From Lachnospiraceae bacterium C6A11 (GTDB lineage Bacteria; Bacillota; Clostridia; Lachnospirales; Lachnospiraceae), in the NCBI GenBank assembly GCA_000702245.1, contig KL370879.1:31353-95352 (forward strand): a stretch of 64,000 bases of DNA, written 5' to 3'. Below the pieces are notes generated by a model. The model was not told the origin of the DNA, did no database searches, and worked only from the letters and a program-made list of their open reading frames with translations. Shown in pieces: positions 52,194 through 61,241 of this stretch. How positions within the stretch are numbered: position 1 is the stretch's first letter; each line of letters begins with the position of its first letter. The position numbers were made by a program, and so were the translations under genes.

Positions 52194-52261
52194 GAAGCAC
52201 GCGATATATATTCCTTCGGTTGTAGAAAAATACGCCCTCAGGAACACACATCGCGTGCTTC
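52194..52261 (-). repeat. Conserved-loop hairpin element, copy 5
   Basis: On the minus strand GAAGCACGCGATGTGTGTTCCT pairs over 22 bp with AGGAATATATATCGCGTGCTTC using three G-U wobbles and no mismatch. The loop is GAGGGCGTATTTT + TCT + ACAACCGA. On the opposite strand the three wobbles would be A-C mismatches, which fixes the RNA strand. It lies between the convergent ends of metA and ligA, 37 nt past the ligA stop. Confidence 0.85.
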
Positions 52262-52298
52262 TGTCTTTCTAAGTATTTACTATTATTCTTTCACTTCA

Positions 52299-54269
52299 CT
52301 ATTGATTTAATAAACTCAGATTCTTGTAGTCTTCCTCGGAAATAATAGGTACGCCCAGTTCCTTGGCTTTTTTGTTTTTTCCGGAATTGGAGGTGATATC
52401 ATTATTGATGAGGTACGAAGTATTCTTGGATACGGAACCCGCCACCTTACCGCCGCGTGATTCTATCTCTACCTTAAGCTCGTCACGGTTTGCGTAGGTA
52501 TTAAGCGAACCGGTTATAACAAAGGTCTTGCCTGCGAGGTCCTGCTCCTCACTTACCGCGCTCTTCTCAAAGCTGAGCACCGAAACAAGTTCATCATACA
52601 GCTCTACATTTTTAGGATTTGAGAAGTAAGCTGCGAAATCACCTGCTATAACCTCTCCTATACCTTCAACTTCGCTCAATTCTTCAACTCCTGCAGTCTT
52701 GATCCTTTCAGGCTCTTCATCAAAATGCTTTGCAATAAGCTTTGCATTCTGAACTCCGACCCCCGGAATACCAAGTGCATAGATAAAGGCTGCAACAGTA
52801 ACCTTTTTAGATGCTTCTATCGCATCCATTATATTGTTATATGATCTTTCGCCGAAGCCTTCCATCGTAACGATCTCATTGCGGAATCTACTAAGCTTGT
52901 AAAAGTCTGTATAGTTCCTGATAAAGCCTCTGTCAACAAACTTCTCGATAGTTGCCTCCGACATACCGTCGATATTCATTGCATTTCTTGAAACAAATAG
53001 CGAGAAGCTCTTGATATTCTTTGCCGGGCAGTCCGGATTCTCGCACACAAGTGTTTCTGTACCATTGTCATTTTTGATGGTAGTTTTACCGCCGCAGGAT
53101 GGACAGTTGTCCGGAATATCCAGCTTACCGCTTCTTGTCATGTTTTCAGCTATCTGCGGGATGATCATATTTGCCTTATAAACAGTTATTTTGTCACCAA
53201 CTCCGAGAGCCAGCTCCTTCATTATGCTGATATTATGAACGCTTGCACGGCTGACCGTTGTACCTTCAAGCTCAACAGGTTCAAATACAGCCACAGGATT
53301 GATGAGTCCGGTTCTTGAAGGGCTCCACTCGATCATCTGAAGAGTCGTTTCTGCCTGTTCATCCTTCCACTTAAACGCAATTGCATTTCTCGGGAATTTT
53401 GCAGTACGTCCGAGGCTTCTGCCGTATTCAACATCCTCAAAAGAAAGCACAAGTCCATCAGAAGGGAAATCATTCTCCACGATCTTCTCCGAAAACCATT
53501 TGATCATATCGATTATGGTATCCGGTGTAACCTTCTTATATTCAACCACTTCAAAGCCAAGACTACTGAGGAATTCAAATCTTTTAATAAATGAATTATC
53601 AAACGACTTAACCAGCTCTTCATCATCAGGCTCGACCAGCGAAAATGCATAAAATCTTACATTTCTTTCAGCTGTTATCTTACTGCTGAGCTGACGAACA
53701 GAACCACTGCAGAGGTTTCGAGGGTTCTTGTATTTTGCATCTATATCAGCTATTCCAGCATTTATCTTTTCAAAATCAGAATATGTGATTATGGCTTCTC
53801 CTCTAAGAGACAGTTTTCCTTTATAAGATATCTTTGTAGGGATATTTACGAAGGTTTTCGCATTAGCAGTGATAACCTCACCTATCTCTCCGTTTCCGCG
53901 CGTTACAGCCTTAACAAGCTCGCCGTTCTCATAGGTAAGTACAACCGTAAGACCGTCCATCTTCCAGGAAAGCACGCCTTCCTTACCGTTAAGCCAGTCA
54001 CGAAGAGCCTCAGGATCCTTGGTCTTATCCAGTGAAAGCATAGGCTGTGGATGAGCCTCCTTCGGCAGGGAACTCACAACCTCATAACCAACCTTCTGAG
54101 TCGGACTGTTAGCCAGCACCATTCCGGTCTCAGCCTCCAGCTTACACAGCTCATCATAAAGCGCATCATACTCGAGATTACTCATAATCTCCACATCATC
54201 CATATAATAAGCTTTAGACGCCTCATTCAATACTTTAACAAGTTCTTTTATACGTTCTATTTTATCCAT
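52299..54269 (-). CDS. ligA: NAD-dependent DNA ligase
   Basis: A 656-residue LigA that seals nicks in replication and repair. In order: the Ia domain, adenylation domain with the catalytic Lys103 (WKMDGL), OB fold, a four-Cys zinc finger (CPSCGG ... CENPDCP, about 395-415), helix-hairpin-helix repeats (about 430-560) and a C-terminal BRCT domain (about 570-656, LAGKTFVITGSLN). All parts are present and length is normal. It ends facing metA. Confidence 0.97.
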   Translation of the reverse strand: MDKIERIKELVKVLNEASKAYYMDDVEIMSNLEYDALYDELCKLEAETGMVLANSPTQKVGYEVVSSLPKEAHPQPMLSLDKTKDPEALRDWLNGKEGVLSWKMDGLTVVLTYENGELVKAVTRGNGEIGEVITANAKTFVNIPTKISYKGKLSLRGEAIITYSDFEKINAGIADIDAKYKNPRNLCSGSVRQLSSKITAERNVRFYAFSLVEPDDEELVKSFDNSFIKRFEFLSSLGFEVVEYKKVTPDTIIDMIKWFSEKIVENDFPSDGLVLSFEDVEYGRSLGRTAKFPRNAIAFKWKDEQAETTLQMIEWSPSRTGLINPVAVFEPVELEGTTVSRASVHNISIMKELALGVGDKITVYKANMIIPQIAENMTRSGKLDIPDNCPSCGGKTTIKNDNGTETLVCENPDCPAKNIKSFSLFVSRNAMNIDGMSEATIEKFVDRGFIRNYTDFYKLSRFRNEIVTMEGFGERSYNNIMDAIEASKKVTVAAFIYALGIPGVGVQNAKLIAKHFDEEPERIKTAGVEELSEVEGIGEVIAGDFAAYFSNPKNVELYDELVSVLSFEKSAVSEEQDLAGKTFVITGSLNTYANRDELKVEIESRGGKVAGSVSKNTSYLINNDITSNSGKNKKAKELGVPIISEEDYKNLSLLNQ

Positions 54270-54276
54270 ATTTATC

Positions 54277-55845
54277 CTAACGCCTCATAAAAGTTCCAAA
54301 GAGATTTCGTGCAAAGCTCTCTGTTACCTTACGACCAAAACTATCCATCTCTCTCTGTCTTCTCTGACGTTCCTTTTCAGCCTCTCGTTCTTCTCTCTCA
54401 CGATGTTTCTGATACTCACGTTCCTGCCTCTCTCTTTCCTTCTGAAGCTCGCGCTCATATCTCTGGCGTTCCTTCTCTGCCTCAGCCTGAGCCTTAAGTC
54501 TCTGCTTCTCAAGTTCAAGCTTCTCTGCTTCCATTGCAGCGAATCTCTCTTCAGCTTCAGCTCTTCTCTGAAGGAATTCAAAGGCTGAATCTCTATCGAA
54601 GAAATCCTTATATTTCGAATTAAGTCTGTCATTCATGATAGCAAGATTTCTCTCGCTGTCATCAATCGCACCCATCGAGCTCTGTGGCGGAAGTATTTTT
54701 GCCTGCTTAACTATGGTCGGAACGCCCTCCTCGTCAAGCACTGAAATAAGTGCTTCACCGGTTCCAAGAGCCTGAAGTGCTTCAATTGTATTTATCTCAG
54801 GATTTTCTCTAAATGAAAGCGCTGCAGCCTTGATATTCTTCTGCTCTGCAGGTGTGTATGCACGAAGAGCGTGCTGAACCTTATTACCAAGCTGTGCAAG
54901 CACAGGATCCGGAATATCCCTCGGATTCTGCGTTACAAAGAATATACCTACGCCCTTTGAACGGATGAGCTTAACCGTCTGCTCGATCTTGGTCATAAGC
55001 GCCTTCGGTGCATCATCGAAAAGCATATGTGCCTCGTCGAAGAAGAATACCATCTTCGGTTTATCCAGATCTCCAGCCTCAGGAAGCATCTCGAAAAGCT
55101 CGGAAATAAGCCAGAGCATAAATGTTGCGTACATTGTCGGACTCTGCATCAGCTGCTGACAGTCAAGTATCTGTATCCTTCCTCTACCATCAGCCTCAGG
55201 TATGAACCAGTCCTTGATGTCGATGGCCGGCTCACCGAAAAAGGTCTCGCCGCCCTCTGCCTCAAGCGCAACAACCGCTCTCGTTATCGCTGCAAGACTC
55301 TGCTTAGCCATATTTCCGTAGGTCATGCTGTATTCATCAGCCTTCTCACCGACATGCTTCAGCATCGCCTTAAGATCCTTCGTATCAACGAGAAGCAGCT
55401 TTTCATCATCAGCTATTTTAAATATTATTGTCAGAATATCGGACTGTGTATCATTAAGCCCGAGAACTCTGCCGAGTAGAAGCGGTCCCATCTCCGAAAT
55501 AGTCGTTCTGAGGGCAAGTCCGCCATGCTGAAATACATCCCAGAAGGTAGCAGGATAAGACTTAAGCGTAAAGCCCGCTTCATTAAGGGACATCTTCTCA
55601 ACACGCTTAGCCACGTTCTCATTCATCACGCCTTCCTTGATCATTCCCGCAAGGTCGCCCTTCGCATCAGCCAGAAATACAGGTACGCCCGCATCGCTGA
55701 AGGACTCGGCAAGAACCTTCAAGGTAACTGTCTTACCGGTACCGGTAGCTCCGGCGATCAGTCCGTGTCTGTTCGCCATCCTCGGATAGATATAAATATT
55801 ATCTTCTCCTGACTTCCCCACAAGTATCTTGTTCTCGTATAACAT
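54277..55845 (-). CDS. HerA-like helicase / DUF853 ATPase
   Basis: A 522-residue HerA/FtsK-fold ATPase of the DUF853 (YjgR) family. Walker A GATGTGKT is at 32-39 and Walker B is MVFFFDEAHMLF (about 262). Residues about 425-500 form a highly charged coiled coil with repeated ERxRxEREx units. Its role is not established in most bacteria; the fold suggests DNA translocation. It lies 7 bp upstream of ligA and is probably co-transcribed, hinting at a role in DNA metabolism. Confidence 0.85.
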   Translation of the reverse strand: MLYENKILVGKSGEDNIYIYPRMANRHGLIAGATGTGKTVTLKVLAESFSDAGVPVFLADAKGDLAGMIKEGVMNENVAKRVEKMSLNEAGFTLKSYPATFWDVFQHGGLALRTTISEMGPLLLGRVLGLNDTQSDILTIIFKIADDEKLLLVDTKDLKAMLKHVGEKADEYSMTYGNMAKQSLAAITRAVVALEAEGGETFFGEPAIDIKDWFIPEADGRGRIQILDCQQLMQSPTMYATFMLWLISELFEMLPEAGDLDKPKMVFFFDEAHMLFDDAPKALMTKIEQTVKLIRSKGVGIFFVTQNPRDIPDPVLAQLGNKVQHALRAYTPAEQKNIKAAALSFRENPEINTIEALQALGTGEALISVLDEEGVPTIVKQAKILPPQSSMGAIDDSERNLAIMNDRLNSKYKDFFDRDSAFEFLQRRAEAEERFAAMEAEKLELEKQRLKAQAEAEKERQRYERELQKERERQEREYQKHREREEREAEKERQRRQREMDSFGRKVTESFARNLFGTFMRR

Positions 55846-55954
55846 ACTTTATCCTCCCGTAATCACATTATATGTTAATCAACTTATTATTCTGTCAAAC
55901 GCCCTCTAAAAACTTAAAGTATTGTTTCCGTCTTTTTTTCTACTAACATTTCGG

Positions 55955-56683
55955 TTACAGATTTCTGTCTGGGCCCTCTTCGACCAGCCTTCTCAGTTCT
56001 CTTTCCTCAACCGGTGTAAGCCTTCTGTACTGTCCCGGCTTCAGGTCTCCGAGATTAACATTCATCTCCCTGATCCTTTTCAGAAATACAACCTTATAAC
56101 CGAAGTATTCGCACATTCTTCTGATCTGACGGTTAAGTCCCTGAGTAAGAACAATCCTGAAGGACCTTGCGCCCTGCTTCTCCACGATACATTTCTTCGT
56201 TACCGTATCAAGTATCGGAACGCCGCCTCGCATTCCCTTCAAAAAATCTGCCGTGATTTCCTTATCCACTCTTACGACATATTCCTTCTCATGACCGTTT
56301 CTTGATTTCTGTATTCTATTCGCAAGCTCGCCATCCGTTGTCAGAAGTAAAAGCCCCTGCGAATCCTTATCAAGGCGCCCAACGTAGATCAGCTTCTCCG
56401 GAATATCAAGCTTCCTGAATATACTGTCCTTATCAGCTTCCTTAGCCGTGCAGACCAGTCCCAGCGGCTTGTTATATATATAGATCACGTTCTTCTGTTT
56501 CTCTCCGACGATTTCTCCCTTAAAGGCCACCTCGTCTCCCGGAAATACAGCCGCACCCATCTGCGCAACCTCGCCATTTATAGTTATATTTCCCTTTTCT
56601 ATCTCCTCGTCAGCCTTTCTTCTCGAAAGAACTCCGGCCTCACTCAGATATTTATTTATTCTGATTCCTTTCGGATCGGACAT
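55955..56683 (-). CDS. rluF: 23S rRNA pseudouridine synthase, RluF/RluB type
   Basis: A 242-residue RsuA-family enzyme. An N-terminal S4 domain (IRINKYLSEAGVLSRRKADEE) is followed by the catalytic core with Asp105 in VGRLDKDSQGLLLLT. The C-terminal stretch GGVPILDTVTKKC ... LTQGLNRQIRRMCEYFGYKV is closest to E. coli RluF, which modifies 23S rRNA near position 2604. The ATG at 56683 is preceded by AGGTGA; the frame opening 9 bp upstream (GTG) lies in that RBS. Confidence 0.88.
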   Translation of the reverse strand: MSDPKGIRINKYLSEAGVLSRRKADEEIEKGNITINGEVAQMGAAVFPGDEVAFKGEIVGEKQKNVIYIYNKPLGLVCTAKEADKDSIFRKLDIPEKLIYVGRLDKDSQGLLLLTTDGELANRIQKSRNGHEKEYVVRVDKEITADFLKGMRGGVPILDTVTKKCIVEKQGARSFRIVLTQGLNRQIRRMCEYFGYKVVFLKRIREMNVNLGDLKPGQYRRLTPVEERELRRLVEEGPDRNL

Positions 56684-56985
56684 TTTTATCACCTGTATTT
56701 CTTATTTTTTCGTTTAATATATGCGAAGTATTCAGCGAAAATCACACATTGTTTTCGTCGTGTACCCACACTCTTATATTTTACCACATCACAGAGCCTG
56801 TCGCATCCGTTAATTCATTAATAATATTAAGTAATATTGCCATTTTTCTAAATATTTTTAAAAATCGCACTTGAAAAATCGCAAATAATTATATATACTT
56901 GTCCTTGTCACTTGAAGCCGTATTCAAAGATACAGCTTCATTACTTAGGCGTAGTACCGCCATCATATCACAGGGAGATAAACTC
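56684..56985. other. Divergent region between rluF and the Lrp gene
   Basis: This 302-bp AT-rich gap carries the plus-strand promoter at 56871-56899. It also carries a leader hairpin GAAGC-GTAT/ATAC-GCTTC near 56913-56938 ahead of the Lrp gene. No small gene with an RBS was found. Confidence 0.5.
56871..56899 (+). promoter_or_regulatory. Promoter of the Lrp-type gene
   Basis: TTGAAA (56871-56876) and TATACT (56894-56899) with a 17-bp spacer. The leader is about 80 nt. Confidence 0.65.
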
Positions 56986-57447
56986 ATGGAAAAAATGGAT
57001 AAGATAGATAAAAAGCTGCTCAGCCTCTTACAGGAGAACGCAAGATATCCTCTCAAATACCTTGCAAGCCAGGTATTCCTTTCATCACCGGCAGTTTCAG
57101 CCCGTATCGAAAGACTTGAAAAGCAGGGAATCATCAGCGGTTATCACGCAGACGTTGAGCCGGTAACACTGGGTTATCATATAACCGCCTTCATCAACCT
57201 TCAGCTTGAGCCAAAGCAGAAGCCGGAATTCTACCCTTTCATCAGCTCATGTCCGAACGTTCTTGAATGCAACTGTGTAACAGGAACCTTCTCGATGCTC
57301 ATCAAGGTATGCTTCCCAAGCACTCAGGCGCTTGATACCTTTATCGGTCATCTTCAGGAATACGGCAAGACCGAGACTCAGATAGTCTTCTCTACACCTG
57401 TTAAAAACCGTGGAATAAATATAACTGAACTTGATCCGACAGAATAA
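56986..57447 (+). CDS. Lrp/AsnC family transcriptional regulator
   Basis: A 153-residue Lrp-type regulator. An N-terminal HTH (about 3-55, LASQVFLSSPAVSARIERLEKQGIISG split over helices) is joined to a RAM domain (about 65-140). It is distinct in sequence from the Lrp gene at 3568-4008. The start is ATG 56986, with AGGGAG upstream; the frame is open for another 29 codons upstream, but that part overlaps the promoter leader. It is monocistronic, with a two-way terminator shared with the next convergent gene. Confidence 0.9.
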   Translation: MEKMDKIDKKLLSLLQENARYPLKYLASQVFLSSPAVSARIERLEKQGIISGYHADVEPVTLGYHITAFINLQLEPKQKPEFYPFISSCPNVLECNCVTGTFSMLIKVCFPSTQALDTFIGHLQEYGKTETQIVFSTPVKNRGINITELDPTE

Positions 57448-57503
57448 CAGAAGCTTCAGAAAACGATATATAAAAGGCTGCTAAAACAGTATTTACAGAC
57501 ATA

Positions 57504-57532
57504 AAAAAACCGTTCATCACGAACGGTTTTTT
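57504..57532. terminator. Two-way terminator between the Lrp gene and a convergent gene
   Basis: A palindrome with inner stem CCGTTC / GAACGG, a 5-nt loop and flanking A- and T-runs on both sides. It serves both converging transcripts. Confidence 0.85.
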
Positions 57533-57533
57533 A

Positions 57534-58166
57534 TTAGTTAGTACCATTTATTCTTTCATAGAATTTTCTTAAGGTTTCGTCCTCTTCGTAGCACTTATCC
57601 TCATCTTCTTTGACCATCTTATATATTTCCTGAATGTCCTTCTGAACGGTCATCTTCTCTATGTGATTCTGAATCTTTGTGTCAACCTCATTATTTATAA
57701 GGTATTTTCCATCCACATTAACAACGTAGAATACCATGATGTCCTTCGGTTTGCTTTCCACATCTTTCAGCGATACATTTCCAACAACAAATACAAGCTT
57801 GGAATCATCAGTCATACCGTCAACTGTATAGCAATCGATATTGCTGTAGCCGGTTACGTTGTTTGATCTACTGATGTAGATGGTCATATTATCAAATTGC
57901 GAAGGATCGGTAACCAGATTCTTCAGAGTTTCCTGATCACAGCCCGTAAGTGCGCCAAGATATCTTTTTATCAGGAAGTTAATATCGCTGTTCTTATTAA
58001 GCTCATAGATCTTGGATTCCTTATCGTCCGAAGCTTTTTTCAGCTTGCCGTAATTCTTGATAAAAAGAATTACGCCTACTATGGCAACCACAATAAAAAC
58101 TGACCATATTGCAAGTACGATCTTTTTCTTCTTAAGTTCCTGCTTTCTTTTCTCCTGACTTGTCAT
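57534..58166 (-). CDS. Membrane-anchored protein of unknown function
   Basis: A 210-residue protein with a basic N-terminus (MTSQEKRKQELKKKK), one TM helix (about 16-38) and an extracytoplasmic domain of about 165 residues. The domain (RYLGALTGCDQETLKNLV, VFVVGNVSLKDVESKPKDIMVFYV) resembles NTF2-like/DUF-type envelope domains, but no family can be named safely. GGAGGG precedes the ATG at 58166. It follows tRNA-Arg and may lie on the same transcript. Confidence 0.65.
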   Translation of the reverse strand: MTSQEKRKQELKKKKIVLAIWSVFIVVAIVGVILFIKNYGKLKKASDDKESKIYELNKNSDINFLIKRYLGALTGCDQETLKNLVTDPSQFDNMTIYISRSNNVTGYSNIDCYTVDGMTDDSKLVFVVGNVSLKDVESKPKDIMVFYVVNVDGKYLINNEVDTKIQNHIEKMTVQKDIQEIYKMVKEDEDKCYEEDETLRKFYERINGTN

Positions 58167-58213
58167 TATTCCCTCCAAAAATCAACAGAAGGTGTGCCAC
58201 CTCCTGACAATAA

Positions 58214-58285
58214 CGCACCAGATAGGAATCGAACCTACGCACGCAGCTCCGGAGGCCACTGCTCTATCCACTGAGCTACTGGTGC
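58214..58285 (-). tRNA. tRNA-Arg (anticodon CCG)
   Basis: Minus-strand cloverleaf. The acceptor GCACCAG pairs with CTGGTGC, the discriminator is G, and the D-arm is GCTCAGTGGATAGAGC. The anticodon loop CTCCGGA gives anticodon CCG (reads CGG), and the T-arm contains GGTTCGATTCC. The anticodon stem has two G-U pairs. CCA is not encoded. A near-consensus promoter lies upstream. Confidence 0.95.
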
Positions 58286-58300
58286 AAAATACACTCCACT

Positions 58301-58329
58301 AATATAAAACACTTAATATGGACTGTCAA
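58301..58329 (-). promoter_or_regulatory. Promoter of tRNA-Arg
   Basis: TTGACA (58324-58329) and TATATT (58301-58306) with a 17-bp spacer on the minus strand, 4 bp past the ribF stop. Confidence 0.75.
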
Positions 58330-58332
58330 ATA

Positions 58333-59214
58333 TTAATACCGGCACTCTTTCATATCATTCTCGATCTGCTTCTTCAGTTCTTCAACTCCCGGGAATCTCT
58401 TTTCCTCCCTGATAAAGCGTTCCGGAACGACCGTTACATTCTCGCCGTAAATATCTTCATTAAAATCAAAAATATATGTTTCAGCTGAAGCCGTCTCACC
58501 GCCAACCGTAGGTTTAATACCGATATTTGTTATACCGCGGTATTCTCTGCCCCTAACATCTATCCTTGAAGCATAAACTCCAAATTTAGGAAGGAGCTTG
58601 GATGCTTCCGGAAGTACATTGATCGTCGGAAAGCCTATGGTACTTCCAAGATGTCTGCCGTGAACAACCTCACCTGTAAGCTTATACGGTCTTCCAAGAA
58701 GCTTTTCAACTTCTTCCATATCGCCGCGTTCCAAAGCTGCCCTTATCTCAGTCGAGCTAACTACCTTACCGTCCACAGTAAGTTTGGCATAGAATTCACA
58801 GTCAATATCGTATTTACCACCGATTTCCTTAAGAACTGTGATATCGCCTTCTCTGTTATGTCCGAATCGGAAATCCCTGCCGACAACAACCTTTGCAGCG
58901 TTCAGCTTATCCTTAAGGAATTCTCTGATGAAGCTTTCCGGAGACTGCTTTGCGAATTCCTCAGTAAACTCCAACATAACAATATGGTCTATTCCCAGAG
59001 ACTTAAGGTAGCTGATCCTCTCATCACTTCCAAGTATTCCGGGCTTATTCATATTTATCATACAGACTACAGAGGTATAGCCTTCATTCTTAAGTTCTCT
59101 GATCCTGTTGATCAGAAGCTCGTGCCCTCTATGGATACCGTCAAATTTGCCGACAGTAACCGCAGACTTTTTAATATTCAGATTATTTATCAAATCAAGA
59201 CTGCTAATAATCAT
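58333..59214 (-). CDS. ribF: Bifunctional riboflavin kinase / FAD synthetase
   Basis: A 293-residue enzyme making FMN and then FAD from riboflavin. The N-terminal nucleotidyltransferase has VGKFDGIHRGHELL (22-34) and the later STEIR motif. The C-terminal riboflavin kinase domain begins about residue 180 with LTGEVVHGRHLGSTIGFPT. It closes the infB-rbfA-nrnA-truB-ribF series, 85 bp after truB. Confidence 0.95.
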   Translation of the reverse strand: MIISSLDLINNLNIKKSAVTVGKFDGIHRGHELLINRIRELKNEGYTSVVCMINMNKPGILGSDERISYLKSLGIDHIVMLEFTEEFAKQSPESFIREFLKDKLNAAKVVVGRDFRFGHNREGDITVLKEIGGKYDIDCEFYAKLTVDGKVVSSTEIRAALERGDMEEVEKLLGRPYKLTGEVVHGRHLGSTIGFPTINVLPEASKLLPKFGVYASRIDVRGREYRGITNIGIKPTVGGETASAETYIFDFNEDIYGENVTVVPERFIREEKRFPGVEELKKQIENDMKECRY

Positions 59215-59299
59215 ATTTATGTCTATCTATCTTATCACTATTTTGAAAATATTCTATCCAAATACAAGATTCTTTATAAAATCGTAAGGTATGGTCGCA

Positions 59300-60268
59300 T
59301 CACAGGAACATCTTATACGGCCTGTAGAGCTTTTCCTTCTCGTCATAGCTGTAAAGAGCCTTAAACTCATCGCCAAAATACACCCGAAGCATTTTGTTAT
59401 CTCGAACAGAGTCTTCGTCACAGCTATCACCCGCCAAGTGCTGAGCATTGTTTTCCTCAACAACTCCGTCATTAGCAATCATCTCAAGCATTTCAGGAGA
59501 CAATTTGTTTCCGTTAAGAAGGTAGCCTTCCGAACCGTCCTTAACCTTCGCCGCTGGAATATCCCTGAGGAAGAAATCAATCGGCTTAATTGCATCTTCA
59601 ACTCTTCCTTCACGCACAAGCTCCTCAACTTCGGATATCTTCAGACTGTCCTCAATCCTAAAGTCGCCGGCCTCTCTTCTGATAAGATCAGCCATCAGCG
59701 CACCTGTACCAAGCTTCTCACCGATATCACGGCAGAGACTTCTGATATACGTACCCTTTGAGCACTTTACGTAGAATCTTACATAAGGATAGCTTATATC
59801 AATCATCTTAATATCGTGTATAGTTATATTTCTTGGCTGTCTCTCAACCTCGATACCCTCGCGAGCATACTCATAAAGCTTCTTTCCACCAACCTTTATT
59901 GCCGCATAAAGCGGAGGAAGCTGATCGTAGGAACCCACAAAGGACATTACAGCAGCTTCTATCTCTTCATCAGAAAGAGTCTCACGAGCCTCGAAGCCTT
60001 CTGTCTCCGTGATCTTCCCGGCAATATCATCAGTATCCGAGGTTTCCCCCAGCTTCATGACCGCCTCATATTCCTTATGATCAGAAGTCAGCATCTCCGA
60101 AAGCCTGGTTGCAGAGCCAAGTAACACTACAAGAACGCCCTCCGCCAGCGGATCGAGCGTTCCTGTGTGTCCAATCTTCTTTTGATGAAATACACCTCTA
60201 AGCTTCGAGCATACGTCAAAGGAGGTGAATCCCTTCTCTTTATAGATATTTAGTATTCCGTTATACAT
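59300..60268 (-). CDS. truB: tRNA pseudouridine-55 synthase
   Basis: A 322-residue TruB that makes Psi55 in the T-loop of tRNA. The catalytic Asp39 is in GHTGTLDPLAEGVL, and YVRFYVKCSKGTYIRSLCRDIG is diagnostic. The C-terminal about 80 residues form a PUA-like extension. The start overlaps the end of nrnA by one base, so the two are coupled. Confidence 0.96.
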   Translation of the reverse strand: MYNGILNIYKEKGFTSFDVCSKLRGVFHQKKIGHTGTLDPLAEGVLVVLLGSATRLSEMLTSDHKEYEAVMKLGETSDTDDIAGKITETEGFEARETLSDEEIEAAVMSFVGSYDQLPPLYAAIKVGGKKLYEYAREGIEVERQPRNITIHDIKMIDISYPYVRFYVKCSKGTYIRSLCRDIGEKLGTGALMADLIRREAGDFRIEDSLKISEVEELVREGRVEDAIKPIDFFLRDIPAAKVKDGSEGYLLNGNKLSPEMLEMIANDGVVEENNAQHLAGDSCDEDSVRDNKMLRVYFGDEFKALYSYDEKEKLYRPYKMFL

Positions 60269-61239
60269 TACTTAAGCTGTTCCTCGACCATGGTAAGAAC
60301 CATGCCGAGTATATCATCAACATTTCCTTCAGTTTCAAAACCTGCCGCATGAACATGTCCGCCGCCGCCAAACTTTGTAGCGATCTCGCTCACATCCACA
60401 TATTCCTTTGAACGCAGGCTGAACTTAAAGCTCTTTTTGGTAAGCTGGTAAATAAATACAGCCACCTCGACGCCCTCAGTCAGTCTCAACTGCTCAACTA
60501 TACCCTCTGTATCGGTCGTATTTGCCTTGAACTGCTTAAATGTAGCCTTCGAGATGTAGCCCGAAATCACCTTGCCATCAAGGTAAAGTGTAGACTCAAG
60601 CACAGTTTTCGCCATAAGAAGATTCTGCTTATAGCTCTTCTTGTAGAAGGTTTCGTCAATGATCACGTTCGGTCTTGCGCCCAGTGCAATGAGCTTTCCT
60701 GCTATCTCCATGGTTCTTTCACTGGTACTGCTGTATTTAAATACGCCTGTATCATGAACCATTCCGAGATAGAGGCACTCAGCAGCTGACTGGCTGAGCT
60801 TTTCCATATCAAGGAGCTCGCATATCAGCTCGCATGCCGATGACGAATCCGGATCGATACAGCAGATATCACCAAAGCCCTGATTGCTCACGTGATGATC
60901 GATGGTAAAGGTGGTAATGGCATTCGAAAATACCGTACCAAACTTTCCATGTCTCTCTGTATCGGATGCATCTACAGATATTGCAAGGTCATAGCAGATG
61001 TCAGCCGGCTCATGCTTGATTTTCCTTGCTCCCGAAAGTATCTTGAAGTTCGGGGAATAGGTCTCTGCATAAGCATCAACTGTCTTATTCTTATAGTTAT
61101 CATTGATATAATTGTAAATACCGAGGATTGAGCCTATGCAGTCACCATCCGGACGGATATGTCCGAGTATTGCGATAGAATCTGCAGCGGCAATAAGCTT
61201 ATGAAGTTTTTTAGATTTTTCTCTGATGTCTGTTACCAT
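60268..61239 (-). CDS. nrnA: DHH-family oligoribonuclease / pAp phosphatase
   Basis: A 323-residue NrnA-type enzyme. The DHH core has GHIRPDGDCIGS (about 26-37), the VDASD site and TIDHHVSNQGFGD. The C-terminal DHHA1 domain ends with FGGGGHVHAAGFE. Such enzymes degrade very short RNAs and pAp. It sits between rbfA and truB in the usual Firmicutes order. Confidence 0.94.
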   Translation of the reverse strand: MVTDIREKSKKLHKLIAAADSIAILGHIRPDGDCIGSILGIYNYINDNYKNKTVDAYAETYSPNFKILSGARKIKHEPADICYDLAISVDASDTERHGKFGTVFSNAITTFTIDHHVSNQGFGDICCIDPDSSSACELICELLDMEKLSQSAAECLYLGMVHDTGVFKYSSTSERTMEIAGKLIALGARPNVIIDETFYKKSYKQNLLMAKTVLESTLYLDGKVISGYISKATFKQFKANTTDTEGIVEQLRLTEGVEVAVFIYQLTKKSFKFSLRSKEYVDVSEIATKFGGGGHVHAAGFETEGNVDDILGMVLTMVEEQLK

Positions 61240-61241
61240 TC

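Noticed and set aside
59215..59299. Possible FMN riboswitch before ribF
   Set aside because: The 85-bp gap is too short and lacks the conserved FMN aptamer motifs.
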